The notes beneath the pieces were generated by a model that worked only from the letters and a program-made list of their open reading frames with translations, was not told where the DNA came from and searched no databases. This document shows positions 53,165-62,300 of a DNA stretch of 64,000 nt, piece by piece. This DNA comes from Ampullimonas aquatilis (GTDB lineage: Bacteria > Pseudomonadota > Gammaproteobacteria > Burkholderiales > Burkholderiaceae_D): the NCBI RefSeq assembly GCF_049675895.1, contig NZ_CP183834.1, positions 2,170,001-2,234,000 of the forward strand. The letters run 5' to 3'. Numbering within the stretch: the stretch's first letter is position 1; each line of letters starts with the position of its first letter. The position numbers and the translations under genes are program-made.

Positions 53165-54412
53165 TTAACCAGTAATTTCTTTGCCGAAAATATGACGGGC
53201 AATAACCCACTTCTGGATCTCATTCGTACCTTCGTAGATTTCGGCGATCTTACAATCACGGTAAACCTCCTCAACGTGATAGTGCGATTTGTCATGTCCA
53301 AGTTCTCGAGTAAAACCATAGCCGCCAAATATTTGCACGCCATCTCGGGCAAGCTCGCTAGCTAAATTGGTGGCGTACCATTTCGCCATGGCAGCCTCCG
53401 GTTCCGGAAAAACCTTTCCTTGGTCCATTCTGAGTGCCGCTTTCAAATAAAGGTTACGAGCATTCTCAATTTCTGTTGCTCGTTCTGCCAACTTGAACTG
53501 CCAATACTGAAACTGTCCGATCATCTTGCCAAAAGCCTTACGTGCTTTAAGCCGATCGACCGAATGATCGAACACGGTCTGTGCCATGCCAACTCCGCTG
53601 GCAGCAATGCCAATACGACCATATGTGAGTGTTTGCAATGCAATCTTCAATCCGTTACCTACGTCACCCACCACATTTGTCAGCGGCACTTCTACATTGT
53701 TGAAATAAATATCAGCTGTCAGCTGACCATGATTGCCGATCTTCTTGTCGGGCTCACCAACGCTCACACCAGTCTGGTTTAAATCAATCACCAGTTCCGT
53801 CATCCGCTCACCATCGACACAGAGCAACACAACAAAATCAGCCACAGGCGCATTGGTGATGTAGCGCTTTTGTCCGTTAACAATGTACTTATCGCCATCA
53901 CGTTGAGCAATTGTGCGCATCACGCTGACAGACAAATCGGTACTGGCATCCGGTTCGGTGGTGGCAAAAGCACCGATCTTTTCTCCTGCGAGCAACGGTG
54001 CCAGATAACGAGCCTGCAATTCTGGTGTTGCATGCATCAGAGCATGACCGGCCAGAATGCAGTGCACATCCACAATGGCAGCCACGCTATTAGAGTAATA
54101 CGCCAACTCCTCAATCAATACCGCTGTTGCCATGGCCGGATAGTAGAGTCCATCGCCCCCCACCTGCTTACCAAATGGAATACGAAAAAGCCCAGCCTGC
54201 GCCATCTTCTTAAACAGTTCATACGGAAAATTGGCGACAGACTCTTCCCTATGACCCATTTCCCAGGCAATCGGAGCAAGTTCGGTATCACAAAAGCGGC
54301 GCACTTTTTCACGAATTTCCAGTACTTCAATGGGCGTTATCAGATCTTGATAGAGTGCAGGCTGAAGACGGGACGGTTGCCCCGTTTGAGCTCCTGAAAA
54401 ATCAGGCTTCAA
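53165..54412 (-). CDS. Acyl-CoA dehydrogenase within the meta operon
   Basis: A 415-residue FAD enzyme if started at the TTG at 54412, which has AGGAG six bases upstream and clears the previous gene; the ATG at 54526 would overlap that gene by 95 bases. Family marks: IGAFATTEPDASTDLSVSV, GQKRYITNAPVADFVV, LTYGRIGIAASGVGMAQ, LARDGVQIFGGYGFTRE and the catalytic Glu in IAEIYEGTNEIQK. Meta pathways do not normally need an acyl-CoA dehydrogenase. It may act on a side-chain acyl-CoA from alkylphenols or arylalkanoates, but the substrate is not readable. Confidence 0.9.
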   Translation of the reverse strand: MKPDFSGAQTGQPSRLQPALYQDLITPIEVLEIREKVRRFCDTELAPIAWEMGHREESVANFPYELFKKMAQAGLFRIPFGKQVGGDGLYYPAMATAVLIEELAYYSNSVAAIVDVHCILAGHALMHATPELQARYLAPLLAGEKIGAFATTEPDASTDLSVSVMRTIAQRDGDKYIVNGQKRYITNAPVADFVVLLCVDGERMTELVIDLNQTGVSVGEPDKKIGNHGQLTADIYFNNVEVPLTNVVGDVGNGLKIALQTLTYGRIGIAASGVGMAQTVFDHSVDRLKARKAFGKMIGQFQYWQFKLAERATEIENARNLYLKAALRMDQGKVFPEPEAAMAKWYATNLASELARDGVQIFGGYGFTRELGHDKSHYHVEEVYRDCKIAEIYEGTNEIQKWVIARHIFGKEITG

Positions 54413-54431
54413 AACCGTCTCCTCATGTTTT

Positions 54432-55235
54432 TTATTCGACAAAGCGCATGGAGACAACACCCAGTTCTTGGAAACGGGCAATGATGCTATCACCGGGCTT
54501 GACTGCAATCGCTTCGGTAATACCACCGCTCATGACAAAACTACCGGCAGGCAAACTCTCATCAAGTTCAGTGAGTATATTGACCAACATGGCAATGGCT
54601 TCAGCCGGATGACCGAGTACGGCAGCTGCCGCTCCCGTGGTGACAATCTCACCATTTTTTTCCATCACCACCCCAAGACTACGCAGATCCAGGTCATGGA
54701 TATAACGAGCACGACCACCTCCCACAAAACGAGCCGATGAACCGTTATCCGCCACAACACTGGGTAAATCAAACTTGAAACCAGAAAAGCGTGAGTCAAT
54801 AATCTCCACCGCAGGCAAGACATAATCCGTTGCTTCCAGAACATGTTGCGCAGTACAACCAGGGCCCGCCAGGCTCGTCTTCATGACAAAAGCCACTTCA
54901 CACTCGACGCGAGGATGCACCAGGTCTGCTGTAGAAATTGCAGAACTCTCAGGACGAGCCATACGATCCGTCAGAAAGCCGATTGATGGTACACTCACGC
55001 CCATCTGTAGCATCTTGGCTTTTGAAGTAAGACCCGCTTTCCAACCTATCAGCCGATGTCCTTTTGCAACGAAACGTCGTCTCAGCTCGCTCTGCACAGC
55101 ATAACCATCACCGATGGTCATCTCGGGATATTCATCAGTCAGTTTGGGAATGGCATACGCTCGAGTCTGAGCCCCTTCAATGCGTTCAGTGAGGCGCACA
55201 ATATCTTCACGCGTCAATGTGATATTCATACTCAT
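54432..55235 (-). CDS. dmpH: 2-oxo-3-hexenedioate (4-oxalocrotonate) decarboxylase
   Basis: 267 residues from the ATG at 55235, which overlaps the dmpE stop as ATGA and has AAGGAG upstream. It belongs to the hydratase/decarboxylase family; KGHRLIGWKAGLTSKAKMLQ, GFLTDRM, HPRVECEVAFVMKTSLAGPG and VEIIDSRF...VADNGSS are the metal- and substrate-binding motifs. The paralog beside it fits the hydratase DmpE better, so this one is DmpH. The two enzymes form a complex that protects the unstable 2-hydroxypentadienoate. Confidence 0.9.
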   Translation of the reverse strand: MSMNITLTREDIVRLTERIEGAQTRAYAIPKLTDEYPEMTIGDGYAVQSELRRRFVAKGHRLIGWKAGLTSKAKMLQMGVSVPSIGFLTDRMARPESSAISTADLVHPRVECEVAFVMKTSLAGPGCTAQHVLEATDYVLPAVEIIDSRFSGFKFDLPSVVADNGSSARFVGGGRARYIHDLDLRSLGVVMEKNGEIVTTGAAAAVLGHPAEAIAMLVNILTELDESLPAGSFVMSGGITEAIAVKPGDSIIARFQELGVVSMRFVE

Positions 55236-56029
55236 GCCGCACTCCTTCCCGTAAACTTGACCCGGCAACTACCAAGGCCACCCACGGTACACACCAGTTC
55301 ATCACCATCAACTACCGGTACCAGCGCTGACTGCGAGCCAGACAGAATGACCTCACCAGCCTTGAATGGAATACCTAACTGACCCAATGTATTGGCTAAC
55401 CAGGCAACCGCATTGGCAGGTGAGCCCTGCACCGCGGCACCGACCCCTGTTGAAAATATCTCACCATTTTTTTCCAATACCATACCGGCCAAGGTAATAT
55501 CCAGCTTGCGCGGATCACCTTTTGTCTTACCCAGAACATACACACCACAAGAAGCATTGTCTGCCACCGTATCCTGAATCTTTATTTTCCAATCGGTAAT
55601 GCGTGAATCGACAATTTCGAAACAGGGCACTACATAATCAGTTGCACGAATCACATCCATTGCAGTGATGCCCGGTCCTTGCAGATCGTCTTTCAAGACA
55701 AAAGCTAGCTCTGCTTCAGCCTTGGGTTGAATCAAAGTATTGAGGTTGATGACATCGCCCTCTTGATAGACCATGTCCGAAGTCAGCTGACCAAAGTCAG
55801 GTTGAAATACACCAAGAAAATCCTGCACCGGCTTACTGGTCACACCAATTTTCTTGCCAACGATTGCTTCACCAGCCACAACCCGTCGTTCAATAAATCG
55901 CAACTGTATGCGATAGGCCTCATCCAGTGTCATTGCCGGTTCCCGTTCAAGTAGCGGTAGTACCGTGCGACGAGTACGCCACGCTTCGTAGAGCTCGTCA
56001 CCATACTGCTCAATCTTGCTGTCATCCAT
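55232..56029 (-). CDS. dmpE: 2-oxopent-4-enoate (2-hydroxypenta-2,4-dienoate) hydratase
   Basis: 265 residues. GKKIGVTSKPVQDFLGVFQP then DFGQLT, IQPKAEAELAFVLK, CFEIVDSRITDWKIKIQDTV followed by ADNASCG match DmpE-type hydratases closely. It makes 4-hydroxy-2-oxovalerate, the aldolase substrate. It is 9 bases after the dehydrogenase gene and overlaps dmpH. Confidence 0.94.
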   Translation of the reverse strand: MDDSKIEQYGDELYEAWRTRRTVLPLLEREPAMTLDEAYRIQLRFIERRVVAGEAIVGKKIGVTSKPVQDFLGVFQPDFGQLTSDMVYQEGDVINLNTLIQPKAEAELAFVLKDDLQGPGITAMDVIRATDYVVPCFEIVDSRITDWKIKIQDTVADNASCGVYVLGKTKGDPRKLDITLAGMVLEKNGEIFSTGVGAAVQGSPANAVAWLANTLGQLGIPFKAGEVILSGSQSALVPVVDGDELVCTVGGLGSCRVKFTGRSAA

Positions 56030-56038
56030 GATTATTCC

Positions 56039-57499
56039 TTAGAGCTTCACACAAATATTGCGGGTCTCGGTATAAAATTCCAGCGAATGAACGCCACCCT
56101 CACGGCCAATACCAGATTGCTTGGAACCACCAAAAGGGGTACGCAAATCTCTCAGGAACCAACTGTTGATCCAGGTAATGCCAACCTCAACCCGGCCTGC
56201 AACTCGATGAGCTCGTGCCAGATTAGTCGTCCAGATGGTTGTTGATAATCCATAATCATTAGCATTTGCCAATGCCACCACTTCGCTCTCACTGTCAAAT
56301 GGACAAATATGACAGCAAGGACCAAAGATCTCCTCTTGCACAACCGCCGCCGTTTCTGGCAAACCAGTCCAGATAGTTGGCTGAATCCAGGCACCCTCCG
56401 TCAGCTCTCCAGAGAGATTGGGTACGCCGCCACCGGTAACAACTGTTGCACCAGCTTCCACGGCCTTGCGATAATAAGAAAGTACTTTCTGGCGATGCTC
56501 CTGGCTGATCAGAGGACCATAGTCGGTATCATGATTTTCTGGACGACCAAACCTTACAGCCTCAGCCTTGATCTTCAGCGCCTGCACAAAGCGCTCAAAT
56601 ATCGGTCGCTCAACATAGACACGCTCTGTACCCAGACAAACCTGGCCAGAATTTAAAAAAGATGAGCGGAAGATCCCTTCAATGGCAGCATCAAAATCAC
56701 AGTCAGCGAAAACAATACCGGCATTCTTGCCACCAAGCTCAAAGGAAACATCTCGCATACCATCTGAAGCTGCTTTCATGATTGCCGCGCCCGTACGAGT
56801 TTCACCTGTAAAGGTAATAGCATCAACACCCTGATGATGAGTCAAAAACTCACCGGCAGAATCAGGCCCAAAACCATGAATCACGTTATAAACTCCCTTG
56901 GGAATACCAACCTGATTCATTACTTCACCCAGCAATGCTGCCGTCTGTGGCGTTTCTTCAGATGGCTTGACAACAACCGTATTGCCACATGCCAGAGCCG
57001 GACCAACTTTCCATGTCATCAATAGAAATGGTGCATTCCAGGGACTAATCACAGCCACCACACCCTTGGGAACACGAATGGCATAATTCAATGCACCACG
57101 GCCATCCGGTGTCGGCATTTGAAAAGACTCATTAGGCACATTTTTGACTACATCAGCAAAGACCTTGAAGTTTGCCGCACCACGTGGAATAAATGCATGA
57201 GTCATAACATGGTGTGGTTGCCCCGTATCTGCCATTTCAGCCTCAACAAAATCATCAAAACGACGAGTGATTTCATTGGCAACGCCATATAAAAGATCGA
57301 CGCGTTGATCTGTAGTCAGGCCACCCCACTCTCCCTGCAAAGCGTTACGAGCAGCCGTGACTGCTGCATTGACTTCTTCTTTTCCGGCCTCAGTTATGCG
57401 AGCAATCACCTTGTTATCTAGTGGTGATCGCTTCTCAAAAGTCTTGCCACTATCAGCAGCAACAAACTCTCCATTTATAAAATTTTTAATTAAATTCAT
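56039..57499 (-). CDS. dmpC: 2-hydroxymuconic semialdehyde dehydrogenase
   Basis: 486 residues of the aldehyde dehydrogenase family; oxidises the ring-cleavage product with NAD+. The NAD loop is FTGETRTGAAIM, the general base Glu is in VSFELGGKNAGIVF and the catalytic Cys is in SSFLNSGQVCLGTERVYV. It opens the lower-pathway part of the operon. With no hydrolase gene (dmpD) in the window, this enzyme commits all flux to the oxalocrotonate branch. The 182 bases before it, after dmpP, hold no gene and no clear terminator. Confidence 0.95.
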   Translation of the reverse strand: MNLIKNFINGEFVAADSGKTFEKRSPLDNKVIARITEAGKEEVNAAVTAARNALQGEWGGLTTDQRVDLLYGVANEITRRFDDFVEAEMADTGQPHHVMTHAFIPRGAANFKVFADVVKNVPNESFQMPTPDGRGALNYAIRVPKGVVAVISPWNAPFLLMTWKVGPALACGNTVVVKPSEETPQTAALLGEVMNQVGIPKGVYNVIHGFGPDSAGEFLTHHQGVDAITFTGETRTGAAIMKAASDGMRDVSFELGGKNAGIVFADCDFDAAIEGIFRSSFLNSGQVCLGTERVYVERPIFERFVQALKIKAEAVRFGRPENHDTDYGPLISQEHRQKVLSYYRKAVEAGATVVTGGGVPNLSGELTEGAWIQPTIWTGLPETAAVVQEEIFGPCCHICPFDSESEVVALANANDYGLSTTIWTTNLARAHRVAGRVEVGITWINSWFLRDLRTPFGGSKQSGIGREGGVHSLEFYTETRNICVKL

Positions 57500-57681
57500 G
57501 ATGCCCCACGTTGGTCGTTATTCTGATCTGCTGCACTGCTTGACGTCTCCACTTCATTACGGAACCCAGACAAACACTATCGCTTAGAATTTGAATAGTT
57601 GTAGTCTATGCAGCCAACAAAATACCGTCCAATACCTTTTAATGGCACACTTAATACCTAATAGGTAAGCACGATAGAATC

Positions 57682-58743
57682 TTAGATAGCCTTGAATAAC
57701 GGACTACGTACTTGCTGTGCATCAGCAGCAGAAATAAATTTTTCTGTGTAGATATCACGCTCAAATAGTCGCCCTTGCATCAGCGTGGTAATACAAGCAT
57801 CAATCATCAGAGGAGGGCCACATAGGTAGGCCTTATAACCGCGAAAATCATTGTTGAAGCACTCTTTTGCAGCCTCATGCACAAAGCCTCGAAAACCGTA
57901 CCAGTCCGAATCTTTCGGCTCATTTGATAAGGTCGGAAAGTAACGGAAATTTGTATATTTTTTTGCAAGTTCTAGAAATTCTTCGTGGTAGTACAGCTCT
58001 TCACGGCTACGCTGTCCATATATCAAGGTGATTGGTAAATCAAAGCCCTCTGTCAACAAATCAAGAATCATTGAACGCGGACTCGACAAACCAGAGCCAC
58101 CTGCCATGAACATCACAGGTACTTGAGCAGACTTCTTCACAAAGAAGCGACCATATGGTCCGGACAAGCTCAGACGATCATCAATTTGCAATTTTTCATG
58201 AATATAAGCCGTTCCCTGGCCTCCTGAAACAATACGTATATTGAGCTCAATCAAACCCGCTTCTGAAGGAGGACTGGCAATCGAAAATGCCCGATTACCG
58301 ATGCCATTCGGTAAATCAAGATTAATGTATTGTCCTGCCTGAAAATCCATACCATCAGGTGCATCAAGTTTGATCCACAGCCCTTTAATGGTCGGTGTTA
58401 AATTTTCAATATGATGAACAACCCCATTGAAATCGCGTACCGGCAAATTCTCGGCATCGGCATCCACATCAATTTCTGCCTCGATAACCAAGTCACTCTG
58501 AGCGGTTGCACAACAGGCCAGACATTTCTGTTCATCACGTTCAAAGTCCATCAATGCAAAACTGGATGCCTCGCCATGTTCCACCTCACCATCAGCCACC
58601 TGTACCTTGCAAGTAGCACATAAACCATGACAACAGGCATGAGGCAAATAAATGCCGGCTCTCAATGCGGCATCCAGGATGGTTTGCCCTTCCTCAATAT
58701 CAATGGTCTGACCAAGCGGTTCAATAGTCAGCTGATAGCTCAT
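57682..58743 (-). CDS. dmpP: Phenol hydroxylase reductase component P5
   Basis: 353 residues. An N-terminal plant-type [2Fe-2S] domain (HACCHGLCATCKVQ ... CLACCA) is followed by an FAD domain (NRAFSIASPP) and an NAD-binding domain (VPVMFMAGGSGLSSPRSMIL). It moves electrons from NADH to the diiron oxygenase DmpN. The gene order O then P is conserved, with 9 bases between them. Confidence 0.96.
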   Translation of the reverse strand: MSYQLTIEPLGQTIDIEEGQTILDAALRAGIYLPHACCHGLCATCKVQVADGEVEHGEASSFALMDFERDEQKCLACCATAQSDLVIEAEIDVDADAENLPVRDFNGVVHHIENLTPTIKGLWIKLDAPDGMDFQAGQYINLDLPNGIGNRAFSIASPPSEAGLIELNIRIVSGGQGTAYIHEKLQIDDRLSLSGPYGRFFVKKSAQVPVMFMAGGSGLSSPRSMILDLLTEGFDLPITLIYGQRSREELYYHEEFLELAKKYTNFRYFPTLSNEPKDSDWYGFRGFVHEAAKECFNNDFRGYKAYLCGPPLMIDACITTLMQGRLFERDIYTEKFISAADAQQVRSPLFKAI

Positions 58744-58752
58744 CGTACTCCC

Positions 58753-59109
58753 CTATACCGCAGCACAAAGCGTATTGAGATTAGGTGTACGCAGACGGAT
58801 TTGATCCTTGTGTCTCACCTCATTATGAAGCAAGCTAGAATCAAAATTTGGTACCCAAGGTTGATTTGATTTGAGCCACTCGACCTTACCCCAATCGAGA
58901 ACTGCAATATCGGAGTCCGCTTGCAACAATGCGGTCAAAGGGCCTTCAATTACTTCTCTAAACGTCATCTGTGGCGAAACACACAGCAGGAAAGGTGCTG
59001 CAAATAATAAATGATGATCCCAGCTTACATAAACAAGCTGTTTACCATGGAAGTTGGTCACATGATCACGCGGCACACCAACATATTCTTTCAATGCAAC
59101 TGTAGACAT
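58753..59109 (-). CDS. dmpO: Phenol hydroxylase component P4
   Basis: A 118-residue subunit of the hydroxylase of the multicomponent monooxygenase. The TGKQ-like VTNFHGKQLVYVSWDHHLLF and LLCVSPQMTFREVIEGPL are typical of DmpO/PhP4. It forms the gamma part of the (LNO)2 oxygenase and is thought to help assembly or iron loading. Confidence 0.94.
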   Translation of the reverse strand: MSTVALKEYVGVPRDHVTNFHGKQLVYVSWDHHLLFAAPFLLCVSPQMTFREVIEGPLTALLQADSDIAVLDWGKVEWLKSNQPWVPNFDSSLLHNEVRHKDQIRLRTPNLNTLCAAV

Positions 59110-59180
59110 ACTTTTCTTGCCTTCTATTATTGGGATAAAGGGTCACAATGGCGTTATTACACCCCATCTGACGATGCAAA

Positions 59181-60701
59181 CTATTGATTGGTAGTCGCTA
59201 TGCCGCGCCAATCCTGGAAATTTTGTTGATCTTGAGAACCATTAAAATCACCATTGTCCAAGCCATCTTTCAAGCTCACCCATTCCATCCATGCTGCTAG
59301 ATCACCATTAATCGGTTTTTGAAATAACTGGGGCATGGGTAACCATGCCTGAACGTACTTCTCAGGTTCGTTCATGAAAATGTCCTGACAGTGATCTGAA
59401 CAGAAGTGATATTTATCCCCCTTGTACTCAGTCTCGCGGTGGCAGCTCATAGTCGGATCACCAGGCTCAGTAAATACAACGGGCAACTGGCAGGTCTGGC
59501 ACAACTTAGCCAAACCGTAATTCTTAAACGGCGTGCCAGCAGCAGCAAGCTCTTTGATATGATTCCAACGTGGACGATAGTATTTGTCAAAAGTAGTTGG
59601 ATACTTGCTGGATAACCAGTCCATGTCAGCATCAGTCGGAATCCAGCTGTGAAAGGCCGTGCCGAAACTCCATTGGTACAGCCCCAACATGAATTGGTGC
59701 GACATATGATCAATGGCCTCACCAGCATCACGCCATCCTTTAGGTGCACGAATACCATAGCGTGCCAAGTCCTTAAACAAAGCCCCCCCATTTTCCTCAC
59801 CATAGATTTCCCAAGCTTCTCGCCATGACATCACACGCTTGGGCAACATGTAATCCATCATCGTACTGACCAAACCCAGTACACGAAAACCGCGCCAGAA
59901 CCACTTGTCAATCCAGCTCTGCACAATTGGCAGATTAGCTGGATCCTGTTCAAGCATAAACTTGATGCACTCCAGACCAAGCGTCATATGCCGAGCCTCA
60001 TCTGACTGAGCTGAAAAACCAAAGGTTACGGTAGCCATATCACCGTTGTAAGCCGCACCAGACATGAAGGGAACGAAGAGCAGATTGGTCAACACATACT
60101 CAAACGAGAAACCAATGGCAATCATGAACTCAAACGGCCCAGCTGACATTGCATCATCAAAAAACGAACGGGCTACCGAGGTATACCAGATGCGATCACG
60201 CTGATCTGCAAAGGCATGAAAGCCGTTGTAGTACTTGTTATAATTCGACATCGCATGAATTTGCGTCTGTGCATGCCTAATCTCATCAATGGCTTGCATC
60301 TGGCAGGCCACCTGAGTACCGACACCAGGGAACTCCCTTCCGACCCGCGCAAAGCCTTTATGAGCTGCATATTCACCGGGACTAATCGCCTGCAGGAAGA
60401 TTTTCAGAGCACTAAGATAACGCGCATCAGTGATATTAAGATGGCCATTGTTTTGTGCGTGTGCATCAATGATTGCGTAGAACTTACGTTCTTTCTCGGC
60501 CTGATATTTCCAATATGAATCCATAGTCAGACGAAAGGGGTCTTCCCACTTGTTCCAATCGTGGATCTTGATCCCTTCATAATGTACATAGGGAAAAACT
60601 TCATTCATGCTATGGTAAGTCGTATCCCAGCCTAGATCACGGGTCAGCAACTTGTATTTCTCTTTTAGTCCTAGCTTCTTTTTTGACACTTTCATATCCA
60701 T
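59181..60701 (-). CDS. dmpN: Phenol hydroxylase large (alpha, diiron) subunit P3
   Basis: 506 residues from the ATG at 60701, with GAGGAG six bases upstream. The diiron ligands sit in DEIRHAQTQIHAMSNY and SDEARHMTLGLECI (E-x-x-H motifs). The C-terminal region has a YHS-like cysteine cluster (CQTCQLPVVF ... YHFCSDHCQDIF). It hydroxylates phenol, and often methylphenols or benzene, to catechols. Length and motifs are complete. Confidence 0.97.
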   Translation of the reverse strand: MDMKVSKKKLGLKEKYKLLTRDLGWDTTYHSMNEVFPYVHYEGIKIHDWNKWEDPFRLTMDSYWKYQAEKERKFYAIIDAHAQNNGHLNITDARYLSALKIFLQAISPGEYAAHKGFARVGREFPGVGTQVACQMQAIDEIRHAQTQIHAMSNYNKYYNGFHAFADQRDRIWYTSVARSFFDDAMSAGPFEFMIAIGFSFEYVLTNLLFVPFMSGAAYNGDMATVTFGFSAQSDEARHMTLGLECIKFMLEQDPANLPIVQSWIDKWFWRGFRVLGLVSTMMDYMLPKRVMSWREAWEIYGEENGGALFKDLARYGIRAPKGWRDAGEAIDHMSHQFMLGLYQWSFGTAFHSWIPTDADMDWLSSKYPTTFDKYYRPRWNHIKELAAAGTPFKNYGLAKLCQTCQLPVVFTEPGDPTMSCHRETEYKGDKYHFCSDHCQDIFMNEPEKYVQAWLPMPQLFQKPINGDLAAWMEWVSLKDGLDNGDFNGSQDQQNFQDWRGIATTNQ

Positions 60702-60715
60702 TTCGATCTCCTCAA

Positions 60716-60985
60716 TCAACTATTCCAGCTCAGGGTTAGTGTCTCATCATCTTCAATCACGTTACCAGTAAGCGTGATCAAATTGACATGCAGTTCCTGT
60801 AAATCAAATTCGCGACCAATCTGTTTTTCTATAGTCGATTTACGAATTATCAGCTTGTTAGGCGCATCAATCTTGACCATCGCAGGCTGACGATTGACCA
60901 CTGCCGTCGGGTTGTCGATCTCAATCGACTCAATGATTGGACGAGTTTCATCATTGGCTTGCAAAGCAATAAATACAGTAGACAT
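60716..60985 (-). CDS. dmpM: Phenol hydroxylase coupling/effector component P2
   Basis: An 89-residue cofactor-free effector protein (VFIALQANDETRPIIESIEI start; LTGNVIEDDETLTLSW end) that binds the hydroxylase and couples electron transfer to oxygenation. It sits between dmpL and dmpN, as in all dmp-type clusters. Confidence 0.95.
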   Translation of the reverse strand: MSTVFIALQANDETRPIIESIEIDNPTAVVNRQPAMVKIDAPNKLIIRKSTIEKQIGREFDLQELHVNLITLTGNVIEDDETLTLSWNS

Positions 60986-60994
60986 TGATGCCTC

Positions 60995-61987
60995 TCAGAT
61001 AGTGATGCCGATTCTTTCCATTCGCACCGTAAAGGCGGCGAGCTCTTCACCCACGGCCTCATCGACTTGAGACCCCAGACCCAGCTCTATCACTGGCACG
61101 ATCGCAGAAGCAGCTCGACTACTCCACGTACGTATCCACTCTTGCAATACTTCGCGGTTATCTCCTGACTCGGCAGCGGCTACTTTCAGCACTGCATCGA
61201 CCCACTTACGGGTTTCGTCAAACCAATCATTCATGAATTGAGTCAGCATAGCAACTGCAGCACCACCACGTATAGATAGTTGGTCACCGACAATACGTTC
61301 ATACACCAGCGGATAAAGTAGACCATCCAGTGCAACATTCTGCGCAACAAAGAGCTCAAAAGGATCTCTTAGTACTAGACAATCCTCAACATAACGACGC
61401 AAGGGCTGCCAAGTGACATTCTCAAGCCAAGCTTGCTTGCCGGCATCAAGCGCTTCCACTCCACCGAGGAGTAAGCCGAGCCGTGACAAGTATTGAGCAA
61501 TGCCGAGATTATCCATCGCGTGATACATACACGGTTGGGTAAAGGTTGTGCCATAGCCATAACCACAAATGAACGTATTATTCTGATTTGCACCCCATGC
61601 CACATGACGTAATGGCACCAATACATTAAGGGCTATCCCACGCAGTTCCTCAGGCAACATTTCAGCCAACCCTCGTAATTCGACAAAGCTGAAGTTGGCC
61701 TCTGTGGTTTCTTGCTGTCGCGCCCGTGCCAGGGTATAGGTGTTGTAGTAGAACTGGCGCGGATCTTTCAGTGCATACCAGTCTTGCATCACGATTCGCG
61801 TGATTTTTGCATCGTACAAATCCTGCTCGGGATCCCAAGTAGGCTTGTAATGAAGATTCTCTTCGGCCTGGATATCGTAACTACCCTCCTGATATCGTGA
61901 TGCTGGCTTATTACCGAAACGTCTTATCAGATGATCGAAAGCTTGGCGTTGCGGCTCAATGCTGACCGTGCGAAGGTCAATTTGCAT
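60995..61987 (-). CDS. dmpL: Phenol hydroxylase beta subunit P1
   Basis: 330 residues with the ferritin-like fold of the hydroxylase beta subunit but without diiron ligands. TRIVMQDWYALKDPRQFYYN and GYGYGTTFTQPCMYHAMDNL are typical. AAAGGAG precedes the ATG. It pairs with DmpN and DmpO in the oxygenase. Confidence 0.96.
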   Translation of the reverse strand: MQIDLRTVSIEPQRQAFDHLIRRFGNKPASRYQEGSYDIQAEENLHYKPTWDPEQDLYDAKITRIVMQDWYALKDPRQFYYNTYTLARARQQETTEANFSFVELRGLAEMLPEELRGIALNVLVPLRHVAWGANQNNTFICGYGYGTTFTQPCMYHAMDNLGIAQYLSRLGLLLGGVEALDAGKQAWLENVTWQPLRRYVEDCLVLRDPFELFVAQNVALDGLLYPLVYERIVGDQLSIRGGAAVAMLTQFMNDWFDETRKWVDAVLKVAAAESGDNREVLQEWIRTWSSRAASAIVPVIELGLGSQVDEAVGEELAAFTVRMERIGITI

Positions 61988-62034
61988 AGTGTTTCTCCTT
62001 TAGAAAATACCATTCAAGGCAGATCGGCATTTAA

Positions 62035-62292
62035 TTATTTGAATCGAGTTTGTGTGGCATCGGAAAGTTTCCAATCCCAATCATTGGTCATTAAGTCCGC
62101 GTCTCTTGCCGACAATAATTCCACCGCGTTAGTTGTACAGAATTCTGCAAACTCTTCACGACCAAGGATCATCTCAACGAAAATTTCCGGTTCTCCAATC
62201 GCGAATTCGAATTCGACAAAACCATTACTACGCTCTCCATACACTCGAACGAAGCGGCGTCTAATGTCGATTGACGGCTTTCCGATATGCAT
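62035..62292 (-). CDS. dmpK: Phenol hydroxylase assembly component P0
   Basis: 85 residues from the ATG at 62292 (GAGGG upstream; a TTG at 62304 overlapping the dmpB stop is also open). RRRFVRVYGERSNGFVEFEF and the C-terminal DWDWKLSD are typical of DmpK, which helps to make active hydroxylase, possibly by supporting iron insertion. It starts the KLMNOP set. Confidence 0.93.
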   Translation of the reverse strand: MHIGKPSIDIRRRFVRVYGERSNGFVEFEFAIGEPEIFVEMILGREEFAEFCTTNAVELLSARDADLMTNDWDWKLSDATQTRFK

Positions 62293-62300
62293 AATGGCCC

